In this document: positions 32,909-41,596 of the stretch, piece by piece
How positions within the stretch are numbered: the first letter of the stretch is position 1
Layout: each line of letters opens with the position of its first letter
DNA from: Bradyrhizobium erythrophlei
GTDB taxonomy: Bacteria > Pseudomonadota > Alphaproteobacteria > Rhizobiales > Xanthobacteraceae
NCBI RefSeq assembly: GCF_900142985.1
Contig: NZ_LT670849.1
Span: forward strand, 6,898,501-6,962,500
Length of the DNA stretch: 64,000 nt
Direction: 5' to 3'
Program-made: the position numbers and the translations under genes
The notes under the pieces: generated by a model
The model's input: the letters and a program-made list of their open reading frames with translations, nothing else
What the model was told of the DNA's origin: nothing
The model's database searches: none

Positions 32909-33928
32909 CTACGACAGTTTGCCGACGGATTTCTCCAGGATCGCCCACGCCTCTTCGCCGTATTTCGTCTTCCATTCGGAATAGAAACCGGCGGCACGCA
33001 GTTTCTCCCGGAACGGTGTGAGATCGGGCTGATTGAAGGTCAATCCTTTGGCCGCGAGGTCTTCCCGGACGGTCGCATTCAGCTTCTCGGTGTCGACACG
33101 GGCCTTCAGCGCCGCCGCGTTGACGTTCTTCTCGACGACCGTACGTATATCCGGCGACAAAGCTTCCAGCGCGCGGCGGTTGGCCAGGAACCAGTAGCCG
33201 TCCCACATATGGTTGGTGAGCGAGCAGAACTTCTGCACTTCGTAGAGCTTGGCGGTCGAAATCAGCGCCAGCGGGTTTTCCTGGCCCTCGACGATTTTGG
33301 TCTGAAGCGCCGAATAGACCTCGTTGAAGTTAATGGAGGCGGGCGCTGCATCGAACGCCTTGAACATCGAGGTCCACAGCGGCGATACCGGCACGCGGAT
33401 CTTGAAGCCTTTATAGTCGCCCGGCCCCGTGATCGGCTTGGTCGAAGAAGTGGTCTGGCGGAAGCCGTTGTCCCAGATCTTCTCGAACGCGATGATATTC
33501 GCCTTGGCAACTTCCTTACGCACATAGGCGCCCAAATCGCCGTCCATGGCCTTCCAGACGGTCGGATAATCCGGGAACGCGAAGCCCATGCCATTGATCG
33601 ACGCCGCCGGCACCAGCGTCGCCAGGATCAGCCCGGACATCGTGAAAAACTCGACGCCGCCGGAACGAAGCTGGCTCAAAACGTCCGTATCGGCGCCGAG
33701 CTGGTTGTTCGGGAAGATTTGCAGGTCGAACTTGCCATTGGTCTCGGTCTTGATCGCGGCCGCCATCTCCCGCGCACGGATATTGAGTGGATGGGTGTCC
33801 GGCAGGTTGTTGGCGAACTTGTAGGTGAATTCCGCTTGCTGGGCTCGCGCAACAAACGGCGCGCCCAGGCCGCTGAGCACCGCTGAAGCGGCCGTGGTCT
33901 TCAATAGCGAACGTCGTGAAAAGCCCAT
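32909..33928 (-). CDS. dctP: TRAP transporter substrate-binding protein DctP
   Basis: The start at 33928 has GGGAG nearby and gives a twin-arginine leader (SRRSLLKTTAASAVLSGLGAPFVARAQQ). The mature part has the DctP family pattern FANNLPDTHPLNIRAREMAAAI, PNNQLGADTDVLSQLRSGGVEFF, and WDNGFRQTTSSTKPITGPGDYKGFKIRVPVSP. It captures an organic acid in the periplasm and delivers it to the DctQM fusion encoded directly downstream. Ligand is unknown. The gap upstream (33929-34230, 302 bp) carries an AT-rich palindrome. Confidence 0.92.
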   Translation of the reverse strand: MGFSRRSLLKTTAASAVLSGLGAPFVARAQQAEFTYKFANNLPDTHPLNIRAREMAAAIKTETNGKFDLQIFPNNQLGADTDVLSQLRSGGVEFFTMSGLILATLVPAASINGMGFAFPDYPTVWKAMDGDLGAYVRKEVAKANIIAFEKIWDNGFRQTTSSTKPITGPGDYKGFKIRVPVSPLWTSMFKAFDAAPASINFNEVYSALQTKIVEGQENPLALISTAKLYEVQKFCSLTNHMWDGYWFLANRRALEALSPDIRTVVEKNVNAAALKARVDTEKLNATVREDLAAKGLTFNQPDLTPFREKLRAAGFYSEWKTKYGEEAWAILEKSVGKLS

Positions 33929-34158
33929 CGTATCGTCTCCCAAATCGTTTCTTATCGGCTCCGTATCGAAGCCTTCTGAATTCCTTTTTGCCTGCTTTGA
34001 CGGGAAATACCAAGCGGAGCTTCGCGCGCCATTCGCCACGGCGCGCGCGGGTGATTTGGCGAGGGTTTGACGCGGCGTCCGCAGGGTCACGATCGGTCTT
34101 CAAATCTGCTAGAAGCTGAGGATTTAGATACAAATGTCCGGAATCTCTATAGAATAAA

Positions 34159-34172
34159 ATATTCCATAATAT
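34159..34172. promoter_or_regulatory. AT-rich palindrome upstream of dctP
   Basis: ATATT-CCAT-AATAT lies in the AT-rich 302-bp gap between the hydratase gene (ends 34231) and dctP (starts 33928). It may be a GntR-type or other operator and promoter for the dctP-dctQM-acyl-CoA-synthetase transcript. Confidence 0.4.
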
Positions 34173-34230
34173 ACCTTATGCGAATCGTGGATATGTAGAC
34201 CGGGATTGGGGCGGACCGAGCAATCCACCT

Positions 34231-35037
34231 TCAGCGGCCTCGGAAACGCGGCTTGCGCCGCTCCAGAAATGCCGCCACGCCCTCCTTGTGATCTTCGGTC
34301 AGGGTTGCGAGCGCGAACTGATCGACATCCATGTGACTGGTGAGATCGTCGAGCGCATGCGTCAGGCGGTTGATGGTGAGCTTGGTCATCGCAGCCGAGA
34401 TCGGCGGCTGGCTTGCAAACTTTGTGGCGAACGCCATCGCGTCGTCGAAGGCCTGGCCGGGCTCGGTGACCTCCTCCACCAGACGCCAGGCATGGGCTTC
34501 CTCGGCCGTGATGCGCTGGTCGGCCAGGATCACGGCCTGCTTGGTGCGGGCCGGGCCCATAAGGTGCAGCAGGCGCGGGATGCTCTGCCAGCTCATGTTC
34601 ATGCCGAGACCGATCTCGGGGATGCGGATATGGGCGTTGCTGCTCATGACGCGGAAGTCGAGCGCGACGGCGAGCGCAATGCCGCCGCCGATGCAAAAAC
34701 CTTCAATCGCGGCGATGGTGATCTGGTCCAGCTCTTGCCACGCGCGGGCGAGCCGGGGCCCGAGCTTCAGGTGCCGGCGCAGGGAGCCGATGTCCATGGA
34801 CTTGCGCAGGCGGCCCTCGGGGTCCTTGAGGTCAAATCCGGCGCTGAAGGCTTTCGGACCGCCGGTTAAAACGACCACCGAAGTATCGCCATCGTCCTCG
34901 AAACTTCGCGCCGCCTGCGTCAACTGCCGCATGGCTTCAGGCGACAGCGCGTTGATGCCGTCGCCGCGGTCGAACCGCACCACGGCGATCCGGCCTTCGG
35001 GGCCGAGGCCTTTTTCGATGGTCACAAAGTTGGTCAC
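34231..35037 (-). CDS. Enoyl-CoA hydratase/isomerase family protein
   Basis: The crotonase fold is shown by SVVVLTGGPKAFSAGFDLKDPEG (oxyanion hole segment), IAAIEGFCIGGGIALAVALDFRVMS and the C-terminal DVDQFALATLTEDHKEGVAAFLERRKPRF. It is 268 aa, normal length. It acts on CoA thioesters, presumably of the catabolic acid. It lies in the leftward train between the PxpA-like gene and dctP. Confidence 0.9.
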   Translation of the reverse strand: MTNFVTIEKGLGPEGRIAVVRFDRGDGINALSPEAMRQLTQAARSFEDDGDTSVVVLTGGPKAFSAGFDLKDPEGRLRKSMDIGSLRRHLKLGPRLARAWQELDQITIAAIEGFCIGGGIALAVALDFRVMSSNAHIRIPEIGLGMNMSWQSIPRLLHLMGPARTKQAVILADQRITAEEAHAWRLVEEVTEPGQAFDDAMAFATKFASQPPISAAMTKLTINRLTHALDDLTSHMDVDQFALATLTEDHKEGVAAFLERRKPRFRGR

Positions 35038-35055
35038 ACGCCCCTCCTCTGTGCG

Positions 35056-35775
35056 TTAAGGATTAAGCTTCGAGGCCTCGCGAACGGCGCGCGCCACATC
35101 GACCGCATTCGGCGTGTCCGAGTGCACGCAGATGGAATCGGCGCGCACGGCGACATCCTTGCCGTTAATGCTTTCGGCCTTGCCTTCGGCGATGGCCCGC
35201 CGACAGCGCGCGGCGGTGCGCAAGGGGTCGACGGCGTAATGCTCGCGCGTGATGATCAGGCGGCCGTCATCGTCGTAGTCCAGATCGGCATAGAATTCGG
35301 CGATCAGCACGTGGCCACGGGCGCCATAGACCGTCTCGTGGCAGGTACCGATCATCCCCATGACCGGCACCTTGAAGACATCGGCCGCGTCGCAGATCGC
35401 GTGCGCGACCGACTCATCCCGCGCCGCCATGCCATAGAGCGAGCCATGCGGCTTGAGATGGTTCAGCGCCATGCCTTCGGCTTCGAGGAAACCTTTTAGC
35501 GCGCCCACCTGGTAGACGATGCAATTGGCGAGCTCTTCGCGCGGCATCTTCATTTCACGGCGGCCGAAGCCTTGCAGATCCGGCAGCGACGGATGCGCCC
35601 CGACCTTGACGCCATGGGCCTTGGCAAGCCTGACCGTCTTGCGCATGTGGTTGAAGTCGGAGGCATGGAAGCCGCAGGCGACATTCGCCACCGAAATCAG
35701 CGGCATCAACGCTTCGTCGTCGCCCATCCGGTAGAGGCCGAAGGCCTCTCCCATATCGCAATTGATCGTTGCCAC
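35056..35775 (-). CDS. LamB/YcsF-family protein (PxpA-like 5-oxoprolinase subunit A)
   Basis: Family patterns are INCDMGEAFGLYRMGDDEALMPLI, VANVACGFHASDFNHM, VKVGAHPSLPDLQGFGRREM, HLKPHGSLYGMAARD. PxpA works with PxpB and PxpC to cleave 5-oxoproline with ATP. Neither pxpB nor pxpC lies in the window, so this gene is an orphan copy with a probable altered role in the catabolic operon. Symbol withheld for that reason. Confidence 0.85.
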   Translation of the reverse strand: MATINCDMGEAFGLYRMGDDEALMPLISVANVACGFHASDFNHMRKTVRLAKAHGVKVGAHPSLPDLQGFGRREMKMPREELANCIVYQVGALKGFLEAEGMALNHLKPHGSLYGMAARDESVAHAICDAADVFKVPVMGMIGTCHETVYGARGHVLIAEFYADLDYDDDGRLIITREHYAVDPLRTAARCRRAIAEGKAESINGKDVAVRADSICVHSDTPNAVDVARAVREASKLNP

Positions 35776-35805
35776 GCCCTGCTCCCGGGCCTCTTGAGTT
35801 AGCCC

Positions 35806-36219
35806 TTATTTCTTCCGAAGCGCGTAAGCGCCGGGACCAAAGGCCGCGATCATGGCAAACAGGCCGATCAGCCCAAGGTTCTTGAGGAAGTTGACGGTCT
35901 GCGGGATCACCTGCGCCGGCGGTGAGGCCCAGAAATTGTGGAACATTACGCTTGCCAGAACCGTGAACACGATGAAAGCAATCGCCGCGCAACGCGTATA
36001 GATACCCAGAATGAGCGCAAGCGAACCGCCGAGTTCGATCACGATAGCACAAGCCGCCAGAACACTGCCGAAGCCACCTGCGCCACCCGGCAAGCGTCCC
36101 GCCGTTACTTCGAAGGCCAGGATTTTTCCGATCCCGCTATAGATGAACAGCGGTGCCGCCAGCAGGCGCGCGGCCAACAGCACCTTGTCCTGTAAAGCCG
36201 TGGTATCCGAACTCGACAT
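35806..36219 (-). CDS. DoxX-family membrane protein
   Basis: Four-helix DoxX family protein: LLAAPLFIYSGIGKILAFE, FGSVLAACAIVIELGGSLALILGIYTRCAAIAFIVFTVLASVMFHNFW, then a last helix (LGLIGLFAMIAAFGPGAYALRKK). The pattern of helix 1, GIGK, and HNFW is typical. DoxX proteins may take part in membrane quinone or thiosulfate reactions or in oxidative defence. Stop-to-start gaps to both neighbours are about 20-30 bp. Confidence 0.9.
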   Translation of the reverse strand: MSSSDTTALQDKVLLAARLLAAPLFIYSGIGKILAFEVTAGRLPGGAGGFGSVLAACAIVIELGGSLALILGIYTRCAAIAFIVFTVLASVMFHNFWASPPAQVIPQTVNFLKNLGLIGLFAMIAAFGPGAYALRKK

Positions 36220-36240
36220 TCTCTTCCCCCTTTGTGAGAA

Positions 36241-37593
36241 CTATTCCGCGGGCGCCACGCTCGTTTCGGTGGCCTTAGCTGGCACCGAGAGCGAGCCGAT
36301 CACGAGAGCCGCGACGACTGCCGCGCCTCCAATGGCCCAAAAGACCGCGTCCTGTCCGCCGGTCACCTGTTGCAGAAACCCGATAACCGACGGCCCCAGA
36401 ATGCCGCCGACGCGCCCTACCCCAAGCTCCATGCCGACCCCGCTGGCGCGGAAGCCGGTCTCGTAGGAATTGGCCGTGAAGTTGTTGAGGACATGCTGGG
36501 CGCCGATCACGCAGAAGCCGGCGACCGCACCGACCACAAAATTGAACGCGTGGCTGTTGACGAACACCAGAGTTCCGACAGCGATGCCGCCGATGATCCA
36601 CCACATGCCGAGCAGCCGCGGCGTCGGCGCAAATCCGCGGTCAGCCAGCATCGCGAGCGTCAGCCCGCCAATGAAGGACGTACCCTGCATCAAGGCGCCA
36701 TAACTGAAGCCCGACGCAAAGCTCTCGCCGCGCTGGATCATGACGGTCGGAATCCACCCGACCAGCCCGAAGATCGCAAACAGCGTGAGGAAGGCTGTAA
36801 CCCAGATTGTGAGCGACACACGGCGATAACGCGGCGCAAGCAGAGCTGCGATCGTATTCCTGGGCGCGGCGCGATCGGGACTATGGAACGTCGCAGTCGC
36901 GTAAACCGCACTCCGATCCGGCCGCAGCCGCACCATCAGCGCGCGCAACTCCTCGAGCCGGCCTCGGGCGGCAAGATATTTCGGGCTCTCGGGCAACACC
37001 GCGTGCACCAGCAGCGTCAACGGGATCGACAGCGCACCGACGAAATAGAGAATTTGCCAGCCATAGGTCGGCGTCAGGAAAACCCCGATCAATCCGGCAA
37101 AGACGCCCCCCAGCGACCAGCCGAACGTGACGCCCCACAGGGAGAACGCGTTGCTGACCCGCGGCGGGGCGAGTTCGTTGATGAAGGTGGTGCCAAGCGG
37201 CAGCAGCACGCCGAGACCGAGACCGGTGAGAAAGCGCAAGGTGCAGAAGCTCGCGAAACTGGTCGCAAAGATCGCCGTGAGCAGCGTCAAGACATTGACG
37301 ATCCACAAGCCCGCCAGCAGCGTGTTGCGGCGGCCATAGCGGTCGGCGATCATGCCGTGCCCCATCGCGCCGAACAGAAAGCCGATCAATCCGGAAGAGA
37401 CCAGAAATCCGGCCTGGCTCGGCAACAGTCCCCAGGGCTGTCTCACATACTGAATGACATAAGCTGGGTTGAAGGTGTCATAGCCGTCGAACAGCGTGAT
37501 CAGGGTGATGACGATGCCGAGCATCTTGTGCAGCGGCGTGACGGCAGCCCCCGCCAGTTCTTCATGGATATCGACTTCGTTTCCCGAACTCAT
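36241..37593 (-). CDS. MFS transporter, aromatic acid:H+ symporter (AAHS)-like
   Basis: Twelve-helix MFS protein of 450 aa. The N-terminal motif DGYDTFNPAYVIQYVRQPWGLLPSQAG, the loop GHGMIADRYGRRNTLL and helix motif LRFLTGLGLGVLLPLGTTFINELAPPR match the AAHS family (BenK/PcaK). It is placed immediately after the gamma-resorcylate decarboxylase gene, which suggests uptake of resorcylate or a related aromatic acid. Confidence 0.9.
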   Translation of the reverse strand: MSSGNEVDIHEELAGAAVTPLHKMLGIVITLITLFDGYDTFNPAYVIQYVRQPWGLLPSQAGFLVSSGLIGFLFGAMGHGMIADRYGRRNTLLAGLWIVNVLTLLTAIFATSFASFCTLRFLTGLGLGVLLPLGTTFINELAPPRVSNAFSLWGVTFGWSLGGVFAGLIGVFLTPTYGWQILYFVGALSIPLTLLVHAVLPESPKYLAARGRLEELRALMVRLRPDRSAVYATATFHSPDRAAPRNTIAALLAPRYRRVSLTIWVTAFLTLFAIFGLVGWIPTVMIQRGESFASGFSYGALMQGTSFIGGLTLAMLADRGFAPTPRLLGMWWIIGGIAVGTLVFVNSHAFNFVVGAVAGFCVIGAQHVLNNFTANSYETGFRASGVGMELGVGRVGGILGPSVIGFLQQVTGGQDAVFWAIGGAAVVAALVIGSLSVPAKATETSVAPAE

Positions 37594-37662
37594 GGATCGT
37601 CCCTCCCCGTGCTCCTTGTTCCCATACCGTCCCTGCTCTTCCGGCAGGTTTCCAACAGCACG

Positions 37663-38640
37663 TTATTTCAGCTTGAACAGCGCCCTCGCATTGTCGCTGC
37701 CTATCTTTTGACGGTCGATCTCCGAGATCGGCGCCGCATCGAACCAGTCGGAGGCGTGATCGATGTTCTCGAACGGCCAATCGGTCGAGAACAGGATTCG
37801 ATCCGAGCCGATTTCGAGCATGGCGTCGATCAGCGTCTGCGTGCGGAAATTCCCCGATGTCGTAATGTAGAAATTCTCACGGAAATATTCGCCGATCTGG
37901 CGCTTGGCGGGATAGTTGTTCTGCACCCGCATCCACTTGTTGTGATTGTCGATCCGCCACATCGAGTATGGCAGTCCCTCGCCCATGTGGCCGAGCACGA
38001 TATTGAGCCGCGGATACGCGTCGAACAACCCTGAACCCATCAGCCTGAGCGCGTGAACGGCCGTTTCCTGGCCGAACGCCCAGGACGGTCCCAACAGCCA
38101 GCGGTGGCCTTCATAGATCGCCGCATCCTTCGGCAGCGGATTGCGCGGGTGCAAATAGAACGGCACGTCGAGCCGCTCGACCTCGGCCCAGAACGGCCAA
38201 TAGGCCTTGATGTCGTAATAAATACCGGACGGATTGTCCGTGACCTGGCTGAAGCCATTGACCAGCGCGCCGCAAAAGCCGAGCTCCTTCACGCACCGCG
38301 TGAGCTCGCGTGTCGCAAGCTCCGGCGTCTGCATCGGCAGCGCGGCAAGGCCGGCAAAACGCGTTGGCTGGCGAGCGATCTGTTCGGCCATGAAGTCGTT
38401 CGACCGGCGCGCGATGTCGTTGGCTTTGTCGGAATCAGGGATCGCCTGCACGGCCGGCGCGTTGAGCGACAGCAGCATCATCTCGATGCCGTGCGCGTCC
38501 ATCTCGCGCAGGCGGCGCTCCTGGATGTCGAGCAACCGGCCCTTCAATTCCGGCCAGTCGGCCTCGGGAGCAAAACCGGCACTATCCTGAAGGGTTTCCG
38601 GAATCGCAAAGTGCTCTTCGAGCGCTACTTTTCCCTGCAT
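37663..38640 (-). CDS. rdc: Gamma-resorcylate (2,6-dihydroxybenzoate) decarboxylase
   Basis: The start at 38640 gives a 325-residue protein whose N-terminus MQGKVALEEHFAIPETLQ is essentially the rhizobial gamma-resorcylate decarboxylase start, including the metal ligands Glu8 and His10. Other ligand regions are also visible: YLHPRNPLP, GHMGEGLPYSMWRID and the late aspartate in FSTDWPFEN. The enzyme removes CO2 reversibly from 2,6-dihydroxybenzoate to give resorcinol. It leads a leftward train and is divergent from a MarR gene over a palindromic operator. Confidence 0.93.
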   Translation of the reverse strand: MQGKVALEEHFAIPETLQDSAGFAPEADWPELKGRLLDIQERRLREMDAHGIEMMLLSLNAPAVQAIPDSDKANDIARRSNDFMAEQIARQPTRFAGLAALPMQTPELATRELTRCVKELGFCGALVNGFSQVTDNPSGIYYDIKAYWPFWAEVERLDVPFYLHPRNPLPKDAAIYEGHRWLLGPSWAFGQETAVHALRLMGSGLFDAYPRLNIVLGHMGEGLPYSMWRIDNHNKWMRVQNNYPAKRQIGEYFRENFYITTSGNFRTQTLIDAMLEIGSDRILFSTDWPFENIDHASDWFDAAPISEIDRQKIGSDNARALFKLK

Positions 38641-38719
38641 GCCGCTTCCCCCGATTTTTATGCGTGGACGGGTCGGATGAAATATCAGCGTCCGCGGCCT
38701 GTCAACGCGAACGTTGCAA

Positions 38720-38734
38720 ATGCAAATGTTGCAT
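38720..38734. promoter_or_regulatory. MarR-type operator candidate
   Basis: ATGCAA-ATG-TTGCAT is a perfect 6-bp dyad with a 3-base centre. A second overlapping TTGCAAATGCAA half lies just upstream (38714-38725). It sits in the 143-bp gap between the decarboxylase gene and the divergent MarR gene, where MarR dimers usually bind. Confidence 0.65.
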
Positions 38735-38783
38735 TCTAAACAATTGGTGATAAGCCGGATATTCCGCTTGGCTGGAATCGCCC

Positions 38784-39332
38784 GTGTACAGGCTGTCAAC
38801 TTCGCTGCCTTATCTTCTCGCCCGCCTCGGCGTGCGCATGGGCGATCTGTTTGTCCAGGTCGTCGGCAAGGATGGATTGACGCTGCCGATGTATCGCGTG
38901 CTTGCCGCGCTCGCCGAGCAGGGACGTCCGCTCCGGCTCGGCGAACTCGCAGCGCTGACGTCGGCGGAAATGTCGACGCTGTCGCGATTGATCGCCGACA
39001 TGCATCGCGACGGCATCGTCTTTCGCGAACGGCCGCAAAACAACCAGCGAAGCCTGCAAGTGAGCCTTACGCCCCATGGCGCGGCGCTGGCCGAACGCTT
39101 CATGCCCGTCGCGGCCCATTACGAGAAGGTCGCAACGGGTGCCATGACGGCGAAGGAAGCGGCGGCGCTGAAGGCGACGCTGGCGCAGATCTACGAAAAT
39201 CTCGACCGTCTGGAGCGAGACCTCGCATCGGGGGCCATCGAGAAGTTGGTTGGTCCGGAGCCACGGCCTCGTGCGACGCGCGCGCGCGGCGAGCGCTCGC
39301 CCTCCCCGCGGCGAACCAGCACCGCATCCTGA
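38784..39332 (+). CDS. MarR-family transcriptional regulator
   Basis: The GTG at 38784 gives a 182-residue protein. The winged helix reads PMYRVLAALAEQGRPLRLGELAALTSAEMSTLSRLIADMHRDGIVFRER, then the wing NNQRSLQVSLTPHG. The last ~25 residues are basic and disordered. It is divergent from the resorcylate decarboxylase operon and probably represses it until an aromatic acid binds. Confidence 0.9.
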   Translation: MYRLSTSLPYLLARLGVRMGDLFVQVVGKDGLTLPMYRVLAALAEQGRPLRLGELAALTSAEMSTLSRLIADMHRDGIVFRERPQNNQRSLQVSLTPHGAALAERFMPVAAHYEKVATGAMTAKEAAALKATLAQIYENLDRLERDLASGAIEKLVGPEPRPRATRARGERSPSPRRTSTAS

Positions 39333-39431
39333 GACAAGCCAAAACTGGGCCATAGAATCGGCTCGTTCGCCGAATTGGATGGCCGCGGCCGGTCCTCGAC
39401 ATCAGCCTTCCATTGCGCTTATCCTTGGCCC

Positions 39432-40061
39432 ATGAGCAGCCACGACCATCACCATCACCACGACGACCATTCGGAACTGTCCGAGACGGAGCTGCGCGTG
39501 CGCGCGCTGGAGACCATCCTGACGGAAAAGGGATATGTCGAACCAGCCGCGCTCGACGCCATCGTTCAGGCCTATGAGACCAAGATTGGTCCCCACATCG
39601 GCGCGAGCGTCGTTGCGAAGGCTTGGACCGATCCCGATTTCAAGAAGGCGCTGCTTGAGGACGGATCGAAGGCTGTTCACGCGCTTGGTCATCAGGGTCG
39701 CGTCGGCGACCATCTGGTAGTCGTGCAAAATACGCCGCAGCGACACAACATGGTCGTCTGCACATTATGCTCCTGTTATCCCTGGGACATGCTCGGGCTG
39801 CCTCCGGTCTGGTACAAGGCCTCGCCCTATCGCTCGCGTGCGGTGAAAGACCCGCGCGGCGTGCTCGCCGATTTCGGCGTGAGCTTGCCGAAGGAAACCG
39901 AAATCAGGGTCTGGGACTCAACCGCCGAGACCCGATTCCTTGTCTTGCCGATGCGGCCCAAGGGCACGGAAGGCTGGAGCGAAAAGCAATTGGCCGAGCT
40001 CGTGACACGGGATTCGATGATCGGCACCGGATTTCCAAAGGCGCCGGGAGCGGCATCTTGA
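39432..40061 (+). CDS. nthA: Nitrile hydratase alpha subunit, cobalt type
   Basis: The active-site motif [11 protein letters not shown] has the threonine (CTLCSC) diagnostic of cobalt nitrile hydratases (iron enzymes have CSLCSC). The three cysteines bind the metal and two are oxidised in the mature enzyme. It hydrates nitriles to amides in complex with the beta subunit. The start at 39432 gives a His-rich N-terminus ([13 protein letters not shown]), perhaps for metal delivery. The next gene starts within its stop codon. Confidence 0.95.
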   Translation: MSSHDHHHHHDDHSELSETELRVRALETILTEKGYVEPAALDAIVQAYETKIGPHIGASVVAKAWTDPDFKKALLEDGSKAVHALGHQGRVGDHLVVVQNTPQRHNMVVCTLCSCYPWDMLGLPPVWYKASPYRSRAVKDPRGVLADFGVSLPKETEIRVWDSTAETRFLVLPMRPKGTEGWSEKQLAELVTRDSMIGTGFPKAPGAAS

Positions 40062-40717
40062 ACGGCGTCCACGACATGGGCGGCATGGACGGCTTCGGCA
40101 AGGTCGAGCCCGAGCCGAACGAACCGCCATTTCACGAGAAATGGGAAGGCCGCGTGCTGGCGATGGTCCGCGCGATGGGCGCTGCCGGTGCGTTCAACAT
40201 CGATACGTCCCGCTTCTATCGTGAATCCCTGCCGCCGCATGTTTATCTGGCCAGCTCCTACTATCGGAAGTGGCTGCTCGGGCTGGAGGATAATCTGGTC
40301 GACAAGGGTTATGTCACGGCATCGGAACTTTCGGCCGGCCATGCGGAAGGAACTGCAAAACCGGTCAAGAACGGCAAGTTTGGGCTTGAGAAAGTCGAAA
40401 AGAGCCTGGTGCGCGGTCACTTCGAACGGCAAGCACCCGCGCCCGCCAAATTCAGGATCGGCGATCGCGTGCGCGCCAAAAACATGCATCCCGCCACGCA
40501 TACCCGCCTCCCCCGCTACACGCGCGGCCATGTCGGCGTGATCGACCGCATTCTGGGCTGCCAGGTGTTTCCGGATTCAGCCGCCATGGAGTTGGGTGAA
40601 AATCCGCAGTGGCTCTACAACGTGGTGTTCGACAGCATCGAGTTGTGGGGGCCGGACGCCGACCCCACCGTCAAGATCTCCATTGACGCGTTTGAGCCTT
40701 ATCTGGAGCTAGCATGA
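40058..40717 (+). CDS. nthB: Nitrile hydratase beta subunit
   Basis: The TTG at 40058 overlaps the TGA of nthA (TTGA) and yields [25 protein letters not shown], the canonical beta-subunit N-terminus; the upstream frame is spurious. The end ([28 protein letters not shown]) also matches. Length 219 aa. It overlaps the accessory gene by four bases. Confidence 0.95.
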   Translation: MNGVHDMGGMDGFGKVEPEPNEPPFHEKWEGRVLAMVRAMGAAGAFNIDTSRFYRESLPPHVYLASSYYRKWLLGLEDNLVDKGYVTASELSAGHAEGTAKPVKNGKFGLEKVEKSLVRGHFERQAPAPAKFRIGDRVRAKNMHPATHTRLPRYTRGHVGVIDRILGCQVFPDSAAMELGENPQWLYNVVFDSIELWGPDADPTVKISIDAFEPYLELA

Positions 40718-41100
40718 GGAACGCGGCCATAGTCCAAGCGACCGGCGCCCTTCCGGATTTGCCACGGGACGAAGACGGCCCGGTGTTTCGCGAGCCCTGG
40801 GAAGCGCAGGCTTTTGCGATGGCGCTCTCGCTCTACGATCGCGGCCTGTTCTCGTGGAAGGAATGGGCGGCGGCGCTTGCCGATGAAATCAAGCTCGCGC
40901 AGGCCGGAGGCGATCCCGATACCGGAACGACCTATTACCGGCATTGGCTCGCCACCTTGGAAAAAATGGTGGCTGCAAAAGGCGTGACCACGGCCGCAAC
41001 ACTGCATCGCTACCGCGATGCCTGGGATCGCGCCGCCGATCGCACGCCTCACGGCAAGCCGATTGAGCTCAAGCCGGAAGATTTTCCGCCGAACACTTGA
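40714..41100 (+). CDS. Nitrile hydratase accessory (activator) protein, NhlE/P14K-like
   Basis: The 128-residue protein has the family pattern DEDGPVFREPWEAQAFAMALSLYDRGLFSWKEWAAALADEI and YYRHWLATLEKMVAAKG, like the N-terminal half of the beta subunit. Such proteins carry cobalt and swap alpha subunits during maturation. No amidase gene follows within the window. Confidence 0.9.
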   Translation: MRNAAIVQATGALPDLPRDEDGPVFREPWEAQAFAMALSLYDRGLFSWKEWAAALADEIKLAQAGGDPDTGTTYYRHWLATLEKMVAAKGVTTAATLHRYRDAWDRAADRTPHGKPIELKPEDFPPNT

Positions 41101-41201
41101 GCCGTGAGCGCGCTATTTTAATTTAACGCGCGCAACACCTTTAAGCTGCTCCCGCAAATCGCTAGCCTGTGTTGACGCAGTCCTCTTGCAGGATTTCCCT
41201 C

Positions 41202-41450
41202 ATGAACATGCTGTTTCGCTGCGCCTCGCGCCTGATTGCCGTTAGCGTCTTCGCTCTCTCGATTCCAGCGCATGCCTCATCACCGGACATCGAGTCGACC
41301 AAGGGTTTCAAATTGGCGATGGGGCCGACGAGTGCCGCGCCGAAGAACAAAGGCCCGGCGATGACGGAATCCGGTTCTGTCGAGGTCAAGCCGCGCCACC
41401 GCGTCAAGCCTCATCACCATCGCATCAAGCATCACCGGCGGCACGACTAG
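41202..41450 (+). CDS. Small exported His-rich peptide, 82 aa
   Basis: The ATG at 41202 gives a signal peptide (CASRLIAVSVFALSIPAHA) with cleavage after AHA. The mature ~60 residues end with KPRHRVKPHHHRIKHHRRHD, a His/Arg tail that may bind metal. It lies alone between the nitrile hydratase operon and mazG; family unknown. Alternative start 41169 is unlikely. Confidence 0.6.
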   Translation: MNMLFRCASRLIAVSVFALSIPAHASSPDIESTKGFKLAMGPTSAAPKNKGPAMTESGSVEVKPRHRVKPHHHRIKHHRRHD

Positions 41451-41596
41451 CCGCAAACACCACTTCGGGAACCTGTTCCGACGGGCCGCCCGGCCCAAAG
41501 CCGGGGAAATCTGACCTGTTTGCACCGTTGTTGCTGGGATGGTCCTGCGTCTTGCGGCATAGAAGTCTCTAAGATTTCCCTGGCGCTCGGTGCAGC

